Below, one piece after another: positions 54,838 through 64,000 of a DNA stretch of 64,000 nt. The stretch lies in NCBI RefSeq assembly GCF_000373265.1, contig NZ_KB890767.1, positions 266,299 to 330,298 of the forward strand. Direction: 5' to 3'. How positions within the stretch are numbered: the stretch's first letter is position 1; the number at the start of each line of letters is the position of its first letter. Both the position numbers and the translations under genes were made by a program. This stretch comes from Pontibacter roseus DSM 17521 (lineage in GTDB: Bacteria > Bacteroidota > Bacteroidia > Cytophagales > Hymenobacteraceae). The notes under the pieces are model-generated. The model worked only from the letters and a program-made list of their open reading frames with translations. It searched no databases and was not told the DNA's origin.

Positions 54838-54872
54838 AGCCTTTCACGCTATATTCTGGTAAGTTGACTAAG

Positions 54873-54890
54873 CTATACCTTGAGGTATAG
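54873..54890. repeat. Tight inverted AGGTATAG pair after DUF2238 gene
   Basis: CTATACCT (54873-54880), two bases, AGGTATAG (54883-54890), just before a normal terminator between convergent genes. Confidence 0.75.
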
Positions 54891-54897
54891 ACATCAA

Positions 54898-54932
54898 AAA
54901 AGCCCGCTGCACCTGAGGCACAGCGGGCTTTT
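54898..54932. terminator. Bidirectional terminator
   Basis: A 12-base perfect stem (54898-54909 with 54921-54932) flanked by A and T runs, between the convergent DUF2238 and OmpA-like genes. Confidence 0.8.
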
Positions 54933-54948
54933 CCGTTATAGGTTCTGC

Positions 54949-55614
54949 TTATAGTTCGCCTCTCTCCGCGGCTTTCTTCATCTTCTCATTCGCGAAAATG
55001 GCTATCTCTACACGGCGGTTCGCCTGACGTCCGGCTGCAGTTGAGTTGTCTGCCACAGGGTGGTCGAAGGCAAAGCCTTGGGTGGTGATGCGGTTACGAG
55101 CCACGCCCTGAGCGGTGGTATAGCTGGCCACAGACTCAGCACGTCGCTCCGAAAGGCGTTGGTTCAACTCTCTTGAACCCGTGTTGTCCGTGTGCCCTTC
55201 GATGATGACGTTGGTGTCTTCGTACTTCTTCAGAGTCTCGGCCAGTTGGCGGATGTCTGTCTGCGCAGCGGAGCGAAGCTCAGCGGAGTTCACATCGAAC
55301 AGGATACCGGCATCGAACGTGATTTTGATACCCTCGCCCACTCGTTCCACCTTCGCGTTCTCCAGGTCGCGGCGCAGTTCCTCGGCCTGCTTGTCCATGC
55401 GGCGACCAATGAGGGCACCGGCTGTGCCACCCACCGCGGCACCAATGATGGCACCCGCAGCCGTATTACCAGCCACTCTACCGATCACACCACCTACCAC
55501 GGCACCGCCACCGGCACCAATGGCACCACCCTTAGCGGTGCGGCTGGCATTACAGGAAGTGAAAAGCACGCAAAGCATGGCAAAGGCTACGAAATAGATT
55601 CTAATATTCTTCAT
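54949..55614 (-). CDS. OmpA family lipoprotein with glycine zipper (paralogue 1)
   Basis: A 221-residue lipoprotein: signal ending in LFTSC (Cys near 21), a glycine zipper (GGAIGAGGGAVVGGVIG and AAGAIIGAAVGG, about 28-70), then an OmpA peptidoglycan-binding domain with IIEGHTDNTGSRELNQ and NRRVEIAI. It likely links the outer membrane to the cell wall. It is a paralogue of the gene at 55942-56709, on the same strand. Start is the ATG at 55614; the upstream frame has no signal. Confidence 0.88.
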   Translation of the reverse strand: MKNIRIYFVAFAMLCVLFTSCNASRTAKGGAIGAGGGAVVGGVIGRVAGNTAAGAIIGAAVGGTAGALIGRRMDKQAEELRRDLENAKVERVGEGIKITFDAGILFDVNSAELRSAAQTDIRQLAETLKKYEDTNVIIEGHTDNTGSRELNQRLSERRAESVASYTTAQGVARNRITTQGFAFDHPVADNSTAAGRQANRRVEIAIFANEKMKKAAERGEL

Positions 55615-55941
55615 GATTTTGTTTTTAATTATCTGTTTACTACTTATCAGATTACGAACATCATACTCAAAAGCCGGCGAAATGTTGTATTCGCCCTTCA
55701 TTTGTGCCACCCCTTTCCTGACGGTTGCAGGTATTGTGGCTGGCTCACAGCTGATGTACAACACTTTATATCTACTATACTGTATATTTTACGTTGTAAA
55801 TTTTTTATGGGTTCGCGCTGCAACATGTTATGGGGTAGATGGGCCTCTGCATAACCCAGGGCTATCCGGACTGGGTAAAAAAGAATCGCCTGCCAGGTAT
55901 GCTGGCAGGCGATTCTTTTACTGGCTATTGAAGCCTTTGGG
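55615..55941. other. Spacer between the two OmpA-like genes
   Basis: About 327 bases, AT-rich in the first 200, with no gene I can support. It holds the terminator at 55881-55917 and presumably the leader of paralogue 1. Confidence 0.5.
55881..55917. terminator. Terminator after OmpA-like paralogue 2
   Basis: A 15-base perfect stem (55881-55895 with 55903-55917) with a 7-base loop and T run on the minus strand, 25 bases past the stop of the gene at 55942. It suggests the two paralogues are separate transcripts. Confidence 0.8.
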
Positions 55942-56709
55942 TTATTTGATTTCGCCGCTCTCAGCAGCTTTCTTCAGCTCTTCGTTCGCCACGATGATAA
56001 CTTCCACGCGACGGTTCTGCTGACGGCCTTCTGCCGTTGTGTTATCTGCAATCGGTTGGTCGAAGGCGTAGCCTTTGGCCTCCATACGCGAGGCATCTAC
56101 ACCAAGCGTGCGGGCGTAGTTGGCAACAGACTGCGCGCGGCGCTCAGACAAACCTTGGTTCAGCTCACGGCCACCGGTATTGTCCGTATGGCCCTCGATG
56201 ATGATGTTTGTTCCTTCGTACTTCTTCAAGGTCTCGGCCAGTTTGCTGATGTCTTTCTTGGCGGCAGCACTCAGTTCAGCAGAGTTCACGGCGAACAGTA
56301 TACCTGAGTCAAAGTTTACACGGATAGCCTCGCCTACGCGCTCTACGTTAGCGTTCTCCATGCTCTTCTCCAGCTCCTCGGCCTGCTTGTCCATGCGACG
56401 ACCGATTACGGCGCCTGTGGCTCCACCCACGGCGGCACCGATGATGGCACCCGCAGCCGTGTTGCCCATTCTGTTACCGATCACGCCACCAATCACTGCA
56501 CCGGAGCCGGCACCGATGATACCACCTTTGGTGGTTTTGTTCATGCCTTTCTTCTCTTCTCCGGTTGTGCTTGTATTGGTGTCAGTTCTTGTTCCTGTGG
56601 TGGTTGACGTGTCGCCGGTACCGGATGCGGTTGGGCGTGTGCTCTGGCAGGAAGAAAACAGCATAGTCACTGCGAGCATGGATGTCAACGATAGTTTTAC
56701 GAATTTCAT
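55942..56709 (-). CDS. OmpA family lipoprotein with glycine zipper (paralogue 2)
   Basis: A 255-residue lipoprotein: signal ending in LFSSC (Cys near 21), a threonine-rich linker of about 40 residues that paralogue 1 lacks, a glycine zipper (about 65-110) and an OmpA domain with IIEGHTDNTGGRELNQ. From the zipper onward it is very similar to paralogue 1, so a tandem duplication is likely. Start is the ATG at 56709. A complete -33/-7 promoter lies upstream. Confidence 0.88.
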   Translation of the reverse strand: MKFVKLSLTSMLAVTMLFSSCQSTRPTASGTGDTSTTTGTRTDTNTSTTGEEKKGMNKTTKGGIIGAGSGAVIGGVIGNRMGNTAAGAIIGAAVGGATGAVIGRRMDKQAEELEKSMENANVERVGEAIRVNFDSGILFAVNSAELSAAAKKDISKLAETLKKYEGTNIIIEGHTDNTGGRELNQGLSERRAQSVANYARTLGVDASRMEAKGYAFDQPIADNTTAEGRQQNRRVEVIIVANEELKKAAESGEIK

Positions 56710-56805
56710 AGTGTTGGATTGTGTTAATGATTGATTGTTTAGTTGATAGTAGTGCCCGAAAGGCGGTGCCACACAGCACCAGTCGCCTGTTTGCAATACT
56801 AATGC

Positions 56806-56838
56806 CAAACTTAGGCACAATATTGTGCTTTACCCAAA
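56806..56838 (-). promoter_or_regulatory. Promoter of OmpA-like paralogue 2
   Basis: Read on the minus strand: TTTG (56838-56835), 21 bases, TAAGTTTG (56813-56806). It fits the -33/-7 consensus and gives a leader of about 90 bases. Confidence 0.6.
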
Positions 56839-56922
56839 CTATTACTTCTCTCACAGAAAAAAGTTCATATACAAGCTTCCCAACTGGCTTGCTATTTTAG
56901 CAAAAACCAGCCTGTAATCAGC

Positions 56923-56958
56923 AAAAAAGCCTGCCATCTGGTGAGGGCAGGCTTTTTT
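56923..56958 (-). terminator. Intrinsic terminator after accD
   Basis: A 13-base perfect stem (56923-56935 with 56946-56958), a 10-base loop and T6 on either strand, 23 bases past the accD stop. Confidence 0.8.
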
Positions 56959-56981
56959 GCTGAGCCGTGTTCAGTGCAATT

Positions 56982-57881
56982 CTAAGAAGTCTTGACAGAC
57001 TTTTTAGCCTTAGCAGCGGCTTCATCCTCTGGTTTCGCAGTGGCCAGCATGCCCAGCAAATCATTCAGTCGCTGCTTCAGCTCTTTGCGGTTCACGATGA
57101 AGTCCAGGAAGCCGTGCTCCAGCACGAATTCCGCGCTTTGGAAGCCCTTCGGAAGGTCTTTCCCGATTGTCTCTTTGATGACGCGCGGGCCGGCAAAGCC
57201 AATCAGCGCACCCGGCTCTGCGATGTTGAAATCGCCGAGCATGGCGTAGGAGGCTGTCACACCACCCGTTGTCGGGTCTGTGAGCAGTGATATATAAGGC
57301 AGTTTCTCTTCGGAAAGCAGCGCCAGTTTGGCAGAGGTCTTGGCCATCTGCATCAGCGAGAAGCCGGCCTCCATCATACGCGCGCCACCTGACTTGGAAA
57401 TCATGAGGAACGGAGTGCGATTCTTGCGGGCGTGGTCAATGGCGCGGGCAATCTTCTCCCCCACCACAGAGCCCATGGAACCGCCGATGTAGGCGAAATC
57501 CATACAAGCGATGGTGATGTCGATACCGCCTGACTTACCGTAGGCCGTGCGCACAGCGTCTTTCAGACCTGTCTTGCGCTGCGTGGCGACGGTGCGCTCC
57601 GGGTATGGCTTTGAATCCACGAAGTGCAGCGGGTCGCCAGAGGTCATGTCCTCGTCCATCTCCGTAAACTTGTTGTCGTCGAACAGGATGGCGAAATACT
57701 CTTTGGAGCCGATGCGGTCATGGTGGTTACACTTCACGCATGTGTTCAGGTTTTTCCGGTGCTCGGCCATGCTGGTCACCGTCTTACACTCGGGACATTT
57801 GAACCACAGCCCATCCGGGGTTTCTTTCTTCTCCTCCGTTGGCGTGTTAATTCCTTTCTCTACTCGTTTGAACCAAGGCAT
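56982..57881 (-). CDS. accD: Acetyl-CoA carboxylase carboxyltransferase subunit beta
   Basis: A 299-residue crotonase-fold subunit that, with AccA, moves the carboxyl group from biotin to acetyl-CoA in the first step of fatty acid synthesis. The N-terminal zinc ribbon is C29-x2-C32 and C48-x2-C51, and the acyl-CoA site region [15 protein letters not shown] and [14 protein letters not shown] are present. I chose the ATG at 57881 ([11 protein letters not shown]); 57884 is equally possible. Confidence 0.94.
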   Translation of the reverse strand: MPWFKRVEKGINTPTEEKKETPDGLWFKCPECKTVTSMAEHRKNLNTCVKCNHHDRIGSKEYFAILFDDNKFTEMDEDMTSGDPLHFVDSKPYPERTVATQRKTGLKDAVRTAYGKSGGIDITIACMDFAYIGGSMGSVVGEKIARAIDHARKNRTPFLMISKSGGARMMEAGFSLMQMAKTSAKLALLSEEKLPYISLLTDPTTGGVTASYAMLGDFNIAEPGALIGFAGPRVIKETIGKDLPKGFQSAEFVLEHGFLDFIVNRKELKQRLNDLLGMLATAKPEDEAAAKAKKSVKTS

Positions 57882-57969
57882 CATAATAATTCGGGCGTGC
57901 ATGCAGCACTTTAAATGGTTGCTCCGCCATACGCTGCAATACTTATACCTACAGCAGTATGCAATACAA

Positions 57970-58019
57970 TATGGCCTGCCCCGGAGCGCCAGAAAAGGGC
58001 GTTTCCAAAGCAGGCCATA
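57970..58019 (-). terminator. Long hairpin after the aldolase gene
   Basis: Outer arms 57970-57979 and 58010-58019 are perfect; inner partial pairing extends the stem. There is no clean T run, so its action as a terminator is uncertain. Confidence 0.5.
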
Positions 58020-58052
58020 AAATTAGTTAATTATCAGCAGTTCTGCTACAGC

Positions 58053-59111
<1,059 letters not shown>

Positions 59112-59462
59112 TAGTTTTATTAATTAAAATAAAGGGAAGATTGGATTAGCGATACAAATATATAATGGTTTTTCAATTCTTCAGACATTCCGCCGGCTGT
59201 TTCAGGTAAACGCCTCCTAAGGCACTGCCAATGCGCATTCAGGGAGCTGCGACAACATGGGCTGCCAACTCTTACCCGGTACCTCCGCAAAAGGTTTCTT
59301 GAAAACGGCAGTTACTTCGATTTTGATATAAACCTACGTGTAGGCTGTGTTTCCCTAGGTATAGCGATACCAAATGGTGGCATCAAACAAGCCTTTTGAC
59401 GTCCTATCATCCAGTATCATCCCAAAATCGTTACAATGACAATATAACCAGTTGTGACACAG
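59112..59462. other. Spacer between fbaB and the lipoprotein gene
   Basis: About 351 bases without a supported gene. It contains a minus-strand -7 match (59155-59162) for fbaB and AGGTATAG near 59358. I see no remnant or RNA. Confidence 0.45.
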
Positions 59463-60152
59463 ATGAATGAGAATGCAATCAACCTCCGGCAGCTGATTTT
59501 GTTCCTGGCTGTGCTGGTAGTAGGTATAGGAGCATACAGCTGCGCCTCCTCTACCCAGATTATGGGTTCCTGGAAAAGCCCGGAGATAGAGGCGCAGCAA
59601 TACAAGCGCGTGGTGGTGGCGGCCCTGACAGACAATGTGCTGGCCAGGCAGGAGGTGGAGCGCGACCTGCAGGCCCAACTGCAGATGCGGGGTATAGCAG
59701 TCACCAAGAGCATTGACCTGTTCCCTCCGTCGCTTGCAGGCAAAGCCGCCCCAGACGTAAACCTGCTGATGGAGAGGATACGCAAAGACGGCCACGACGC
59801 CATTCTGACGGCGGCCCTGGTGGATGAGCAGACAGAGACGCGCTACGTTCCCGGCAGAATGGGCTATCGCCCCATCACCCGCTTCGGGTGGTATGGCAGC
59901 TTCAGAGGCTACTATACTTATTGGTACCCCACTCTATACGAGCCCGGCTATTACACCGAGGACAAGGTATACTACCTGGAGACGAACCTCTACGATGTAC
60001 AGACGGACAAGCTGGTGTGGTCAGCCCAATCCAGGTCTTACAGCCCCAGCAGCCTGAGGCGAGCCGCGGCACGCTTTGCGGAGCTAACGGTCCAGAAAAT
60101 GGGCGAGGACAATGTGATACCGTCCTGTCAATCCAATAAAAAGGCGCCATGA
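59463..60152 (+). CDS. Lipoprotein of unknown function (DUF4136-like)
   Basis: A 229-residue lipoprotein. The signal ends in AYSC (Cys near 28 from the ATG at 59463; a GTG at 59454 is the alternative). The body opens with STQIMGSWKSPE and has a KRVVVAALTDNVLARQEVERDL region, like lipoproteins that bind or assemble at the outer membrane. A tyrosine-rich middle (GYYTYWYPTLYEPGYYTED) is unusual. The last codons form the left arm of the terminator, and the stop lies in its loop. Confidence 0.65.
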   Translation: MNENAINLRQLILFLAVLVVGIGAYSCASSTQIMGSWKSPEIEAQQYKRVVVAALTDNVLARQEVERDLQAQLQMRGIAVTKSIDLFPPSLAGKAAPDVNLLMERIRKDGHDAILTAALVDEQTETRYVPGRMGYRPITRFGWYGSFRGYYTYWYPTLYEPGYYTEDKVYYLETNLYDVQTDKLVWSAQSRSYSPSSLRRAAARFAELTVQKMGEDNVIPSCQSNKKAP

Positions 60153-60168
60153 AGGCGCCTTTTTATTG
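60134..60168. terminator. Terminator overlapping the end of the lipoprotein gene
   Basis: A 15-base perfect stem (60134-60148 with 60154-60168) with the TGA stop inside the 5-base loop. It has A and T runs on both sides and lies between convergent genes. Confidence 0.8.
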
Positions 60169-60180
60169 ACTCAGGTATGG

Positions 60181-61188
60181 CTATTCATTGTACAGCACAT
60201 GCAGCACCGTCTGCCCCACTGCCTTCAGCGTGTTTTTGCTGATGATGTCCATGGTGTCGGTGTGGCGGTGGTGGTATGGCCCGAAGTAGTCGTCCGGGTT
60301 GGCCATGTTGTACTCGATGATGTCAATCATGCGGATGCCTGCCACCGTGTTCACATAGTAATGGTCATCCGTTATGCCCGGTGCGTTGGTGTACACAAAG
60401 TAGTCCGAGTACCCAATCCGGTTGCCGGCCCGCCATACCTTGTCCACGATGTTCTTGGCGTACTGCATGGAGGTACCCTCACGGGCGAACTTGGCATTCT
60501 CGGCTCCCACCATATCCAGTAGGATGCCGTACTGCGGCTTGTAGTTGGCCACGTGTTTGTTCTTGCTCCAGTACTGCGAGCCCAGGCACCAGGTATCGTC
60601 CTGGAAAGGAAAATCGCTCTCATCCGGCTGGCCATAGTCTTCCCCGTCAAACAGGATGATGTCTACGCCTATACCTGGTTTATGCTCTGCCGCCTGTATG
60701 GTGCGCGCTATCTCCAGCAGCACCCCCACGCCACTGCCACCGTCGTTGGCGCCGTCTATGGGTTTGTTCTGGTTCTCGTCGTCTTTGTCAGCGAAAGGGC
60801 GTGTGTCCCAATGCGCCGCCAGCATCACCCGCTTGGCCGCCCCTGGGTTGATGGTAGCGATAATGTTGCGCAGGTTGAGCATTTTGCCATCAAAGGCCCT
60901 TGCCTGGAAACTCTGCACCTGCACCTCAGCCCCATAGGAGCGCAGCGTCTCAATCAGCCATTCGCCTGTCTTGTAGTGCTCTGCCGTGTTAGGCACCCGC
61001 GGACCGAAGGCTACCTGCCGCTCCACAAAATGATAGGCTGAGTCGGCATTGAACTCGGGTGCCTGCACAATCGCCTCCTCTTCCACAGCCACTCGGTTGC
61101 TGGTCTCCGCTTTCTCAGTGGAGTCGCAACTGTTCAGGCTCAGGGCGGTAAGCAGCAGGAGGGCCAGGCTCTTCATACTATTCTTCAT
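60181..61188 (-). CDS. M28 family metallopeptidase lipoprotein
   Basis: A 335-residue zinc peptidase resembling aminopeptidases and glutaminyl cyclases of M28. Zinc-site motifs are [11 protein letters not shown] (H, D), [10 protein letters not shown] (D), LFDGEDYG (E-D), [10 protein letters not shown] (D) and the late HHRHTDT (H). The signal ends in LNSC, so it is an outer membrane or periplasmic lipoprotein. The start could be 61188 (overlapping cysS by 11 bases) or 61176. It could instead cyclise N-terminal glutamine. Confidence 0.85.
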   Translation of the reverse strand: MKNSMKSLALLLLTALSLNSCDSTEKAETSNRVAVEEEAIVQAPEFNADSAYHFVERQVAFGPRVPNTAEHYKTGEWLIETLRSYGAEVQVQSFQARAFDGKMLNLRNIIATINPGAAKRVMLAAHWDTRPFADKDDENQNKPIDGANDGGSGVGVLLEIARTIQAAEHKPGIGVDIILFDGEDYGQPDESDFPFQDDTWCLGSQYWSKNKHVANYKPQYGILLDMVGAENAKFAREGTSMQYAKNIVDKVWRAGNRIGYSDYFVYTNAPGITDDHYYVNTVAGIRMIDIIEYNMANPDDYFGPYHHRHTDTMDIISKNTLKAVGQTVLHVLYNE

Positions 61189-62668
61189 AGGCCCAGTCTA
61201 TTCCGGTTTTCAAATCTTTGATGACGATGCCCTGTTTCTTCAACTCCGCCCGGATGGCATCCACTTTATCATAGGCTTTGTTCTCCTTCGCCTCTTTGTA
61301 GAATCCGAGCACAAGGTCTAGCATCTCCTCCAAATCCCCTGCCGGCTCTTCTTTCAGCCCCAGCACATCCAGCACCAGTTCCGTGTAAGCAGCCCGAACA
61401 GTATCGAAGGTGCCACGAGTCAGCGCGCCAAGCGGCAGTTGCCCCAGGTATAGGCTGTTTATTTTCTTGAGCAGGTTGAAGAGAGAGGCGATGGTACGCG
61501 CCGTGTTCAAGTCGTCGTTCAGCCCACGGAAGCAGTCCTCGGCCAGCTTCAGCAGTTCCTCGTTCAGCTTCTCGTCTGGCGTGGCGGGCTCGTCCGGGTA
61601 TACCAGTTTATCGAGCACGCGCAGGCCGTTCATCAGCTTCCTATACCCTTTCTGGGCCGCCTGCAGCGCCTCGTTGCTGAAGTCGAGGGTGCTGCGGTAG
61701 TGCGCCTGCAGGATGAAGAAACGGATGGTCATGGGGCTGTACGCCTGCTCCAGCATTTTATGGTTGCCGCTGAAGAGCTCGCTCAGGTTGATGAAGTTAC
61801 CCAGCGACTTGCCCATTTTCTGGCCATTCACGGTAATCATGTTGTTGTGCACCCAGTAGCGAGCGGCATCGGAATGGCTGTGGCTGGCCTGGCTCTGGGC
61901 TATCTCGCATTCGTGGTGCGGGAACATCAGGTCCAGTCCACCACCGTGTATATCAAAAGTCTCACCCAGGTACTTGCGGCTCATGGCTGAGCACTCCAAG
62001 TGCCAGCCTGGGAAGCCATCGCTCCACGGCGAAGGCCAGCGCATGATGTGCTGCGGCGATGCCTTCTTCCACAGGGCGAAGTCTAGCGGAGAGCGTTTCT
62101 CCTCCTGCCCCTCTGTCTCGCGGGTGTTGCTCAACAGGTCCTCAATAATGCGGCCCGACAGCTTGCCGTAGTTGTTGTTCTTGTGGTAGGCAGGCACGTC
62201 AAAGTACACCGAGCCATTCACCTCATAGGCCATCCCATTCTCCAATATTTCCTGAATCATCTGGATTTGCTCGATGATGTGGCCGGAAGCGCGTGGCTCA
62301 ATGTCGGGTGACTTCGCGTTGAGCGTCGCCATGTCCTTCTGGTAGATGTTGGTGTAATGCTGCACGACCTCCATCGGCTCCAGGTGCTCCAGCTTCGCTC
62401 TTTTCTGGATTTTGTCCTCGCCCTCGTCGGCGTCGTTTTCCAGGTGGCCTACGTCGGTGATGTTGCGCACATAGCGCACTTTGTAGCCGAGGTACTTGAG
62501 GTAGCGGTACAGCACATCAAAGGTCACGGCACTGCGTGCATGGCCCAGGTGCGGCTCTCCGTATACGGTCGGGCCGCAGACATACATGCCCACGAAAGGC
62601 GCGTGCAGCGGCTCGAACACCTCCTTTTTGCGCGTGAGTGTATTGTACAGGTTGAGTTTGTGTTGCAT
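61178..62668 (-). CDS. cysS: Cysteine--tRNA ligase
   Basis: A 496-residue class I synthetase. The zinc ligand C31 and the PHLGHARS form of the HIGH motif (40-43) lie at the N-terminus; KMSKS appears as KMGKS ([11 protein letters not shown], near 275). [12 protein letters not shown] and HHECEIAQ supply the other zinc ligands. It overlaps or abuts the peptidase gene downstream, so the two are probably co-transcribed. Confidence 0.96.
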   Translation of the reverse strand: MQHKLNLYNTLTRKKEVFEPLHAPFVGMYVCGPTVYGEPHLGHARSAVTFDVLYRYLKYLGYKVRYVRNITDVGHLENDADEGEDKIQKRAKLEHLEPMEVVQHYTNIYQKDMATLNAKSPDIEPRASGHIIEQIQMIQEILENGMAYEVNGSVYFDVPAYHKNNNYGKLSGRIIEDLLSNTRETEGQEEKRSPLDFALWKKASPQHIMRWPSPWSDGFPGWHLECSAMSRKYLGETFDIHGGGLDLMFPHHECEIAQSQASHSHSDAARYWVHNNMITVNGQKMGKSLGNFINLSELFSGNHKMLEQAYSPMTIRFFILQAHYRSTLDFSNEALQAAQKGYRKLMNGLRVLDKLVYPDEPATPDEKLNEELLKLAEDCFRGLNDDLNTARTIASLFNLLKKINSLYLGQLPLGALTRGTFDTVRAAYTELVLDVLGLKEEPAGDLEEMLDLVLGFYKEAKENKAYDKVDAIRAELKKQGIVIKDLKTGIDWAYEE

Positions 62669-62755
62669 GGTATAGCTAACTAGATAACACCCTTAGGGTG
62701 CTCCCTCTGTTAAGTTTTTATAATATGGCGTCGCCTATGGGCTTGGCTCTATGGA

Positions 62756-62763
62756 CAAAACTA
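62756..62763 (-). promoter_or_regulatory. Candidate -7 box for cysS
   Basis: On the minus strand this reads TAGTTTTG, a TAnnTTTG match about 88 bases before the cysS ATG; no -33 is clear. Confidence 0.35.
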
Positions 62764-62783
62764 GGCATTATCCCTTAAAAGGC

Positions 62784-63917
62784 CTATTCCTCCCTCTTGG
62801 GCTTTATCACATAGGTGGCCGAGATGGGGTAATGGTCGGACAGACTCATCTCGGAGTGCGTCTTGAAATCGTAGGCTTCCAGGCCTTCGCTGTAGAACTG
62901 GTTATCAATACGCAGAAAAGGCAATGGACCGTTGTACGTAGCCCCTACTCCCGTGCCCGCCTCCTCAAACGAGTTCTTCAGTTCTTTAGCTAGTTGGCTG
63001 TAGGTATAGCTGAACGGAATGTCGTTGAAATCGCCGGTGACGATGACCGGGTAAGGAGACGTGTCCACATGTTCCAGCAGCTGCTGCACCTGCATGGCCC
63101 GCGCCTTGAAACCCATGCGCAAACGGCGGGCCAGGTTGCGGCCTTCCTTCTTGAAACTCGCCTCATCGCCTATGGCTGAATACGTGTTCTCAATGTCTTC
63201 CGCCTTGATGCTCATCGACTGCAGGTGCACGGCATATATGCGCACCGTATCGCCTTCTACATTCACGTCCACCCACGCAGCACGGTTGGCGCTGCGCTCC
63301 GGCGTGTTTGGGAAACGGATGGTGTTCCCCCGGATGATGGGGTATTTCGAGAAGATGGCTATACCTAAATCCGCCTTGATACGGTCGCCCTGGTAGGTGG
63401 AGGCGTAGACATGCCGGTTATACCGCTTGCCAATGCGGTTGAAGTTGTTGAACTCGGTGGAGTTGACACGGCTATAGAACTCCTGCAGGCAGAACACATC
63501 GGCTGGGTGTGTGGCTACCCAGTCTACCATCTCCTCGGACACCTGCGGCACCCCTTTCACAATCTTCTCGTAGGCGTTGAAAATATGCACATTGTAGCTG
63601 AGCACCTGCAGCGTCTTGGCGCCCTGCGGCGGGTCCTGCTCCCAATGGAAGGAAACCAACCGTCCGTAGTACCCCCATCCCAAAGCCAGCACGGCCAGTG
63701 GCAGCACCACATACCACGACCGCTTCAGGGACCAGTAGATAAGGAACAAGAGGTTGAGCACCAAAGCACCTGGCAGCGAAAAGGCCACAAATCCGGCAGG
63801 CCAGAACTCATAGGGAGGCACGCGCAGGCACAACACCCCCAGCAGCACCCAGAGCGCCACCAGGATGTTCAGAATAATCCAGATTTTCCTGCGTATTTCT
63901 TTGAACGTACCTGCCAC
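62784..63917 (-). CDS. Endonuclease/exonuclease/phosphatase family membrane protein
   Basis: A 377-residue protein with about three N-terminal helices (about 10-85), then an EEP domain. Catalytic motifs are SYNVHIFN, CLQEFYS (metal-binding E), VTGDFNDIP (D, N) and SLSDHYPI (final D, H). The substrate may be a phospholipid or nucleotide outside the membrane; it is unknown. The start is a GTG at 63917; no ATG fits before the first helix. Confidence 0.82.
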   Translation of the reverse strand: MAGTFKEIRRKIWIILNILVALWVLLGVLCLRVPPYEFWPAGFVAFSLPGALVLNLLFLIYWSLKRSWYVVLPLAVLALGWGYYGRLVSFHWEQDPPQGAKTLQVLSYNVHIFNAYEKIVKGVPQVSEEMVDWVATHPADVFCLQEFYSRVNSTEFNNFNRIGKRYNRHVYASTYQGDRIKADLGIAIFSKYPIIRGNTIRFPNTPERSANRAAWVDVNVEGDTVRIYAVHLQSMSIKAEDIENTYSAIGDEASFKKEGRNLARRLRMGFKARAMQVQQLLEHVDTSPYPVIVTGDFNDIPFSYTYSQLAKELKNSFEEAGTGVGATYNGPLPFLRIDNQFYSEGLEAYDFKTHSEMSLSDHYPISATYVIKPKREE

Positions 63918-64000
63918 GGTGGCAAACTTACAAATTATGCGTGTAGGATTTTCACGTGGGGGCTTAGAATATCTTCCTGCAAACCACAGATAGTGGCAGG

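Overview
The window is chromosomal DNA from a member of the Bacteroidota, most likely order Cytophagales and close to Pontibacter (Hymenobacteraceae). The evidence is a SusC/SusD outer-membrane pair, TAnnTTTG-type -7 promoter boxes with almost no Shine-Dalgarno sites, many lipoproteins and 'DUF' families typical of the phylum, a short NuoG, an ABC permease/M1 peptidase fusion, and moderately high GC. The genus is an inference from gene content, not a database result. There is no phage, integrase, IS element, CRISPR array, rRNA or tRNA that I can support; the region is mostly housekeeping.

Layout. 1-3.7 kb: a cut-off carboxypeptidase-regulatory-like secreted protein, an ArsR-type regulator, a YjjG-like nucleotidase and the glutamate-semialdehyde dehydrogenase of proline breakdown. 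3.8-18.8 kb: a full 14-gene respiratory complex I set (nuoA-N), broken into nuoA-J and nuoK-N by a strong terminator and an opposite-strand lipoprotein gene. 19.3-23.8 kb: a SusC/SusD pair without linked enzymes. 23.8-30 kb: aspS, a retropepsin-like protease, a glycerophosphodiesterase, an Alg9-like mannosyltransferase and GtrA. 30-34.6 kb: an ABC ATPase with a permease fused to an M1 aminopeptidase. 34.6-45 kb: small secreted or unknown proteins, tadA, superoxide dismutase, a DsbD-type thiol reductase, a CorC/HlyC protein coupled to a hemerythrin protein, a gamma-carbonic anhydrase, a radical SAM protein and RidA. 45-55 kb: a beta-barrel protein, an AbgT transporter, LD-carboxypeptidase, arylamine N-acetyltransferase, DUF421, a K+/H+ antiporter next to a decayed antiporter fragment, CrcB, an endonuclease III-like enzyme, an MBL hydrolase and DUF2238. 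55-64 kb: two tandem OmpA-like lipoproteins, accD, class I fructose-bisphosphate aldolase, an unknown lipoprotein, an M28 peptidase, cysS and an EEP-family protein.

The most striking signal is not a gene. The octamer AGGTATAG (and its complement CTATACCT) occurs about 60 times by my eye count in 64 kb, against about 2 expected by chance. It lies on both strands, inside and between genes. It overlaps the stop codon of six genes and forms inverted pairs (hairpins) in four intergenic spots. This pattern recalls DNA uptake sequences or highly iterated motifs, but no such motif is known to me in this group. Other points worth a look are the split nuo locus, the NuoG with a rearranged cysteine set, interleaved inverted repeats upstream of the SusC/SusD pair, and an antiporter pseudogene fragment.
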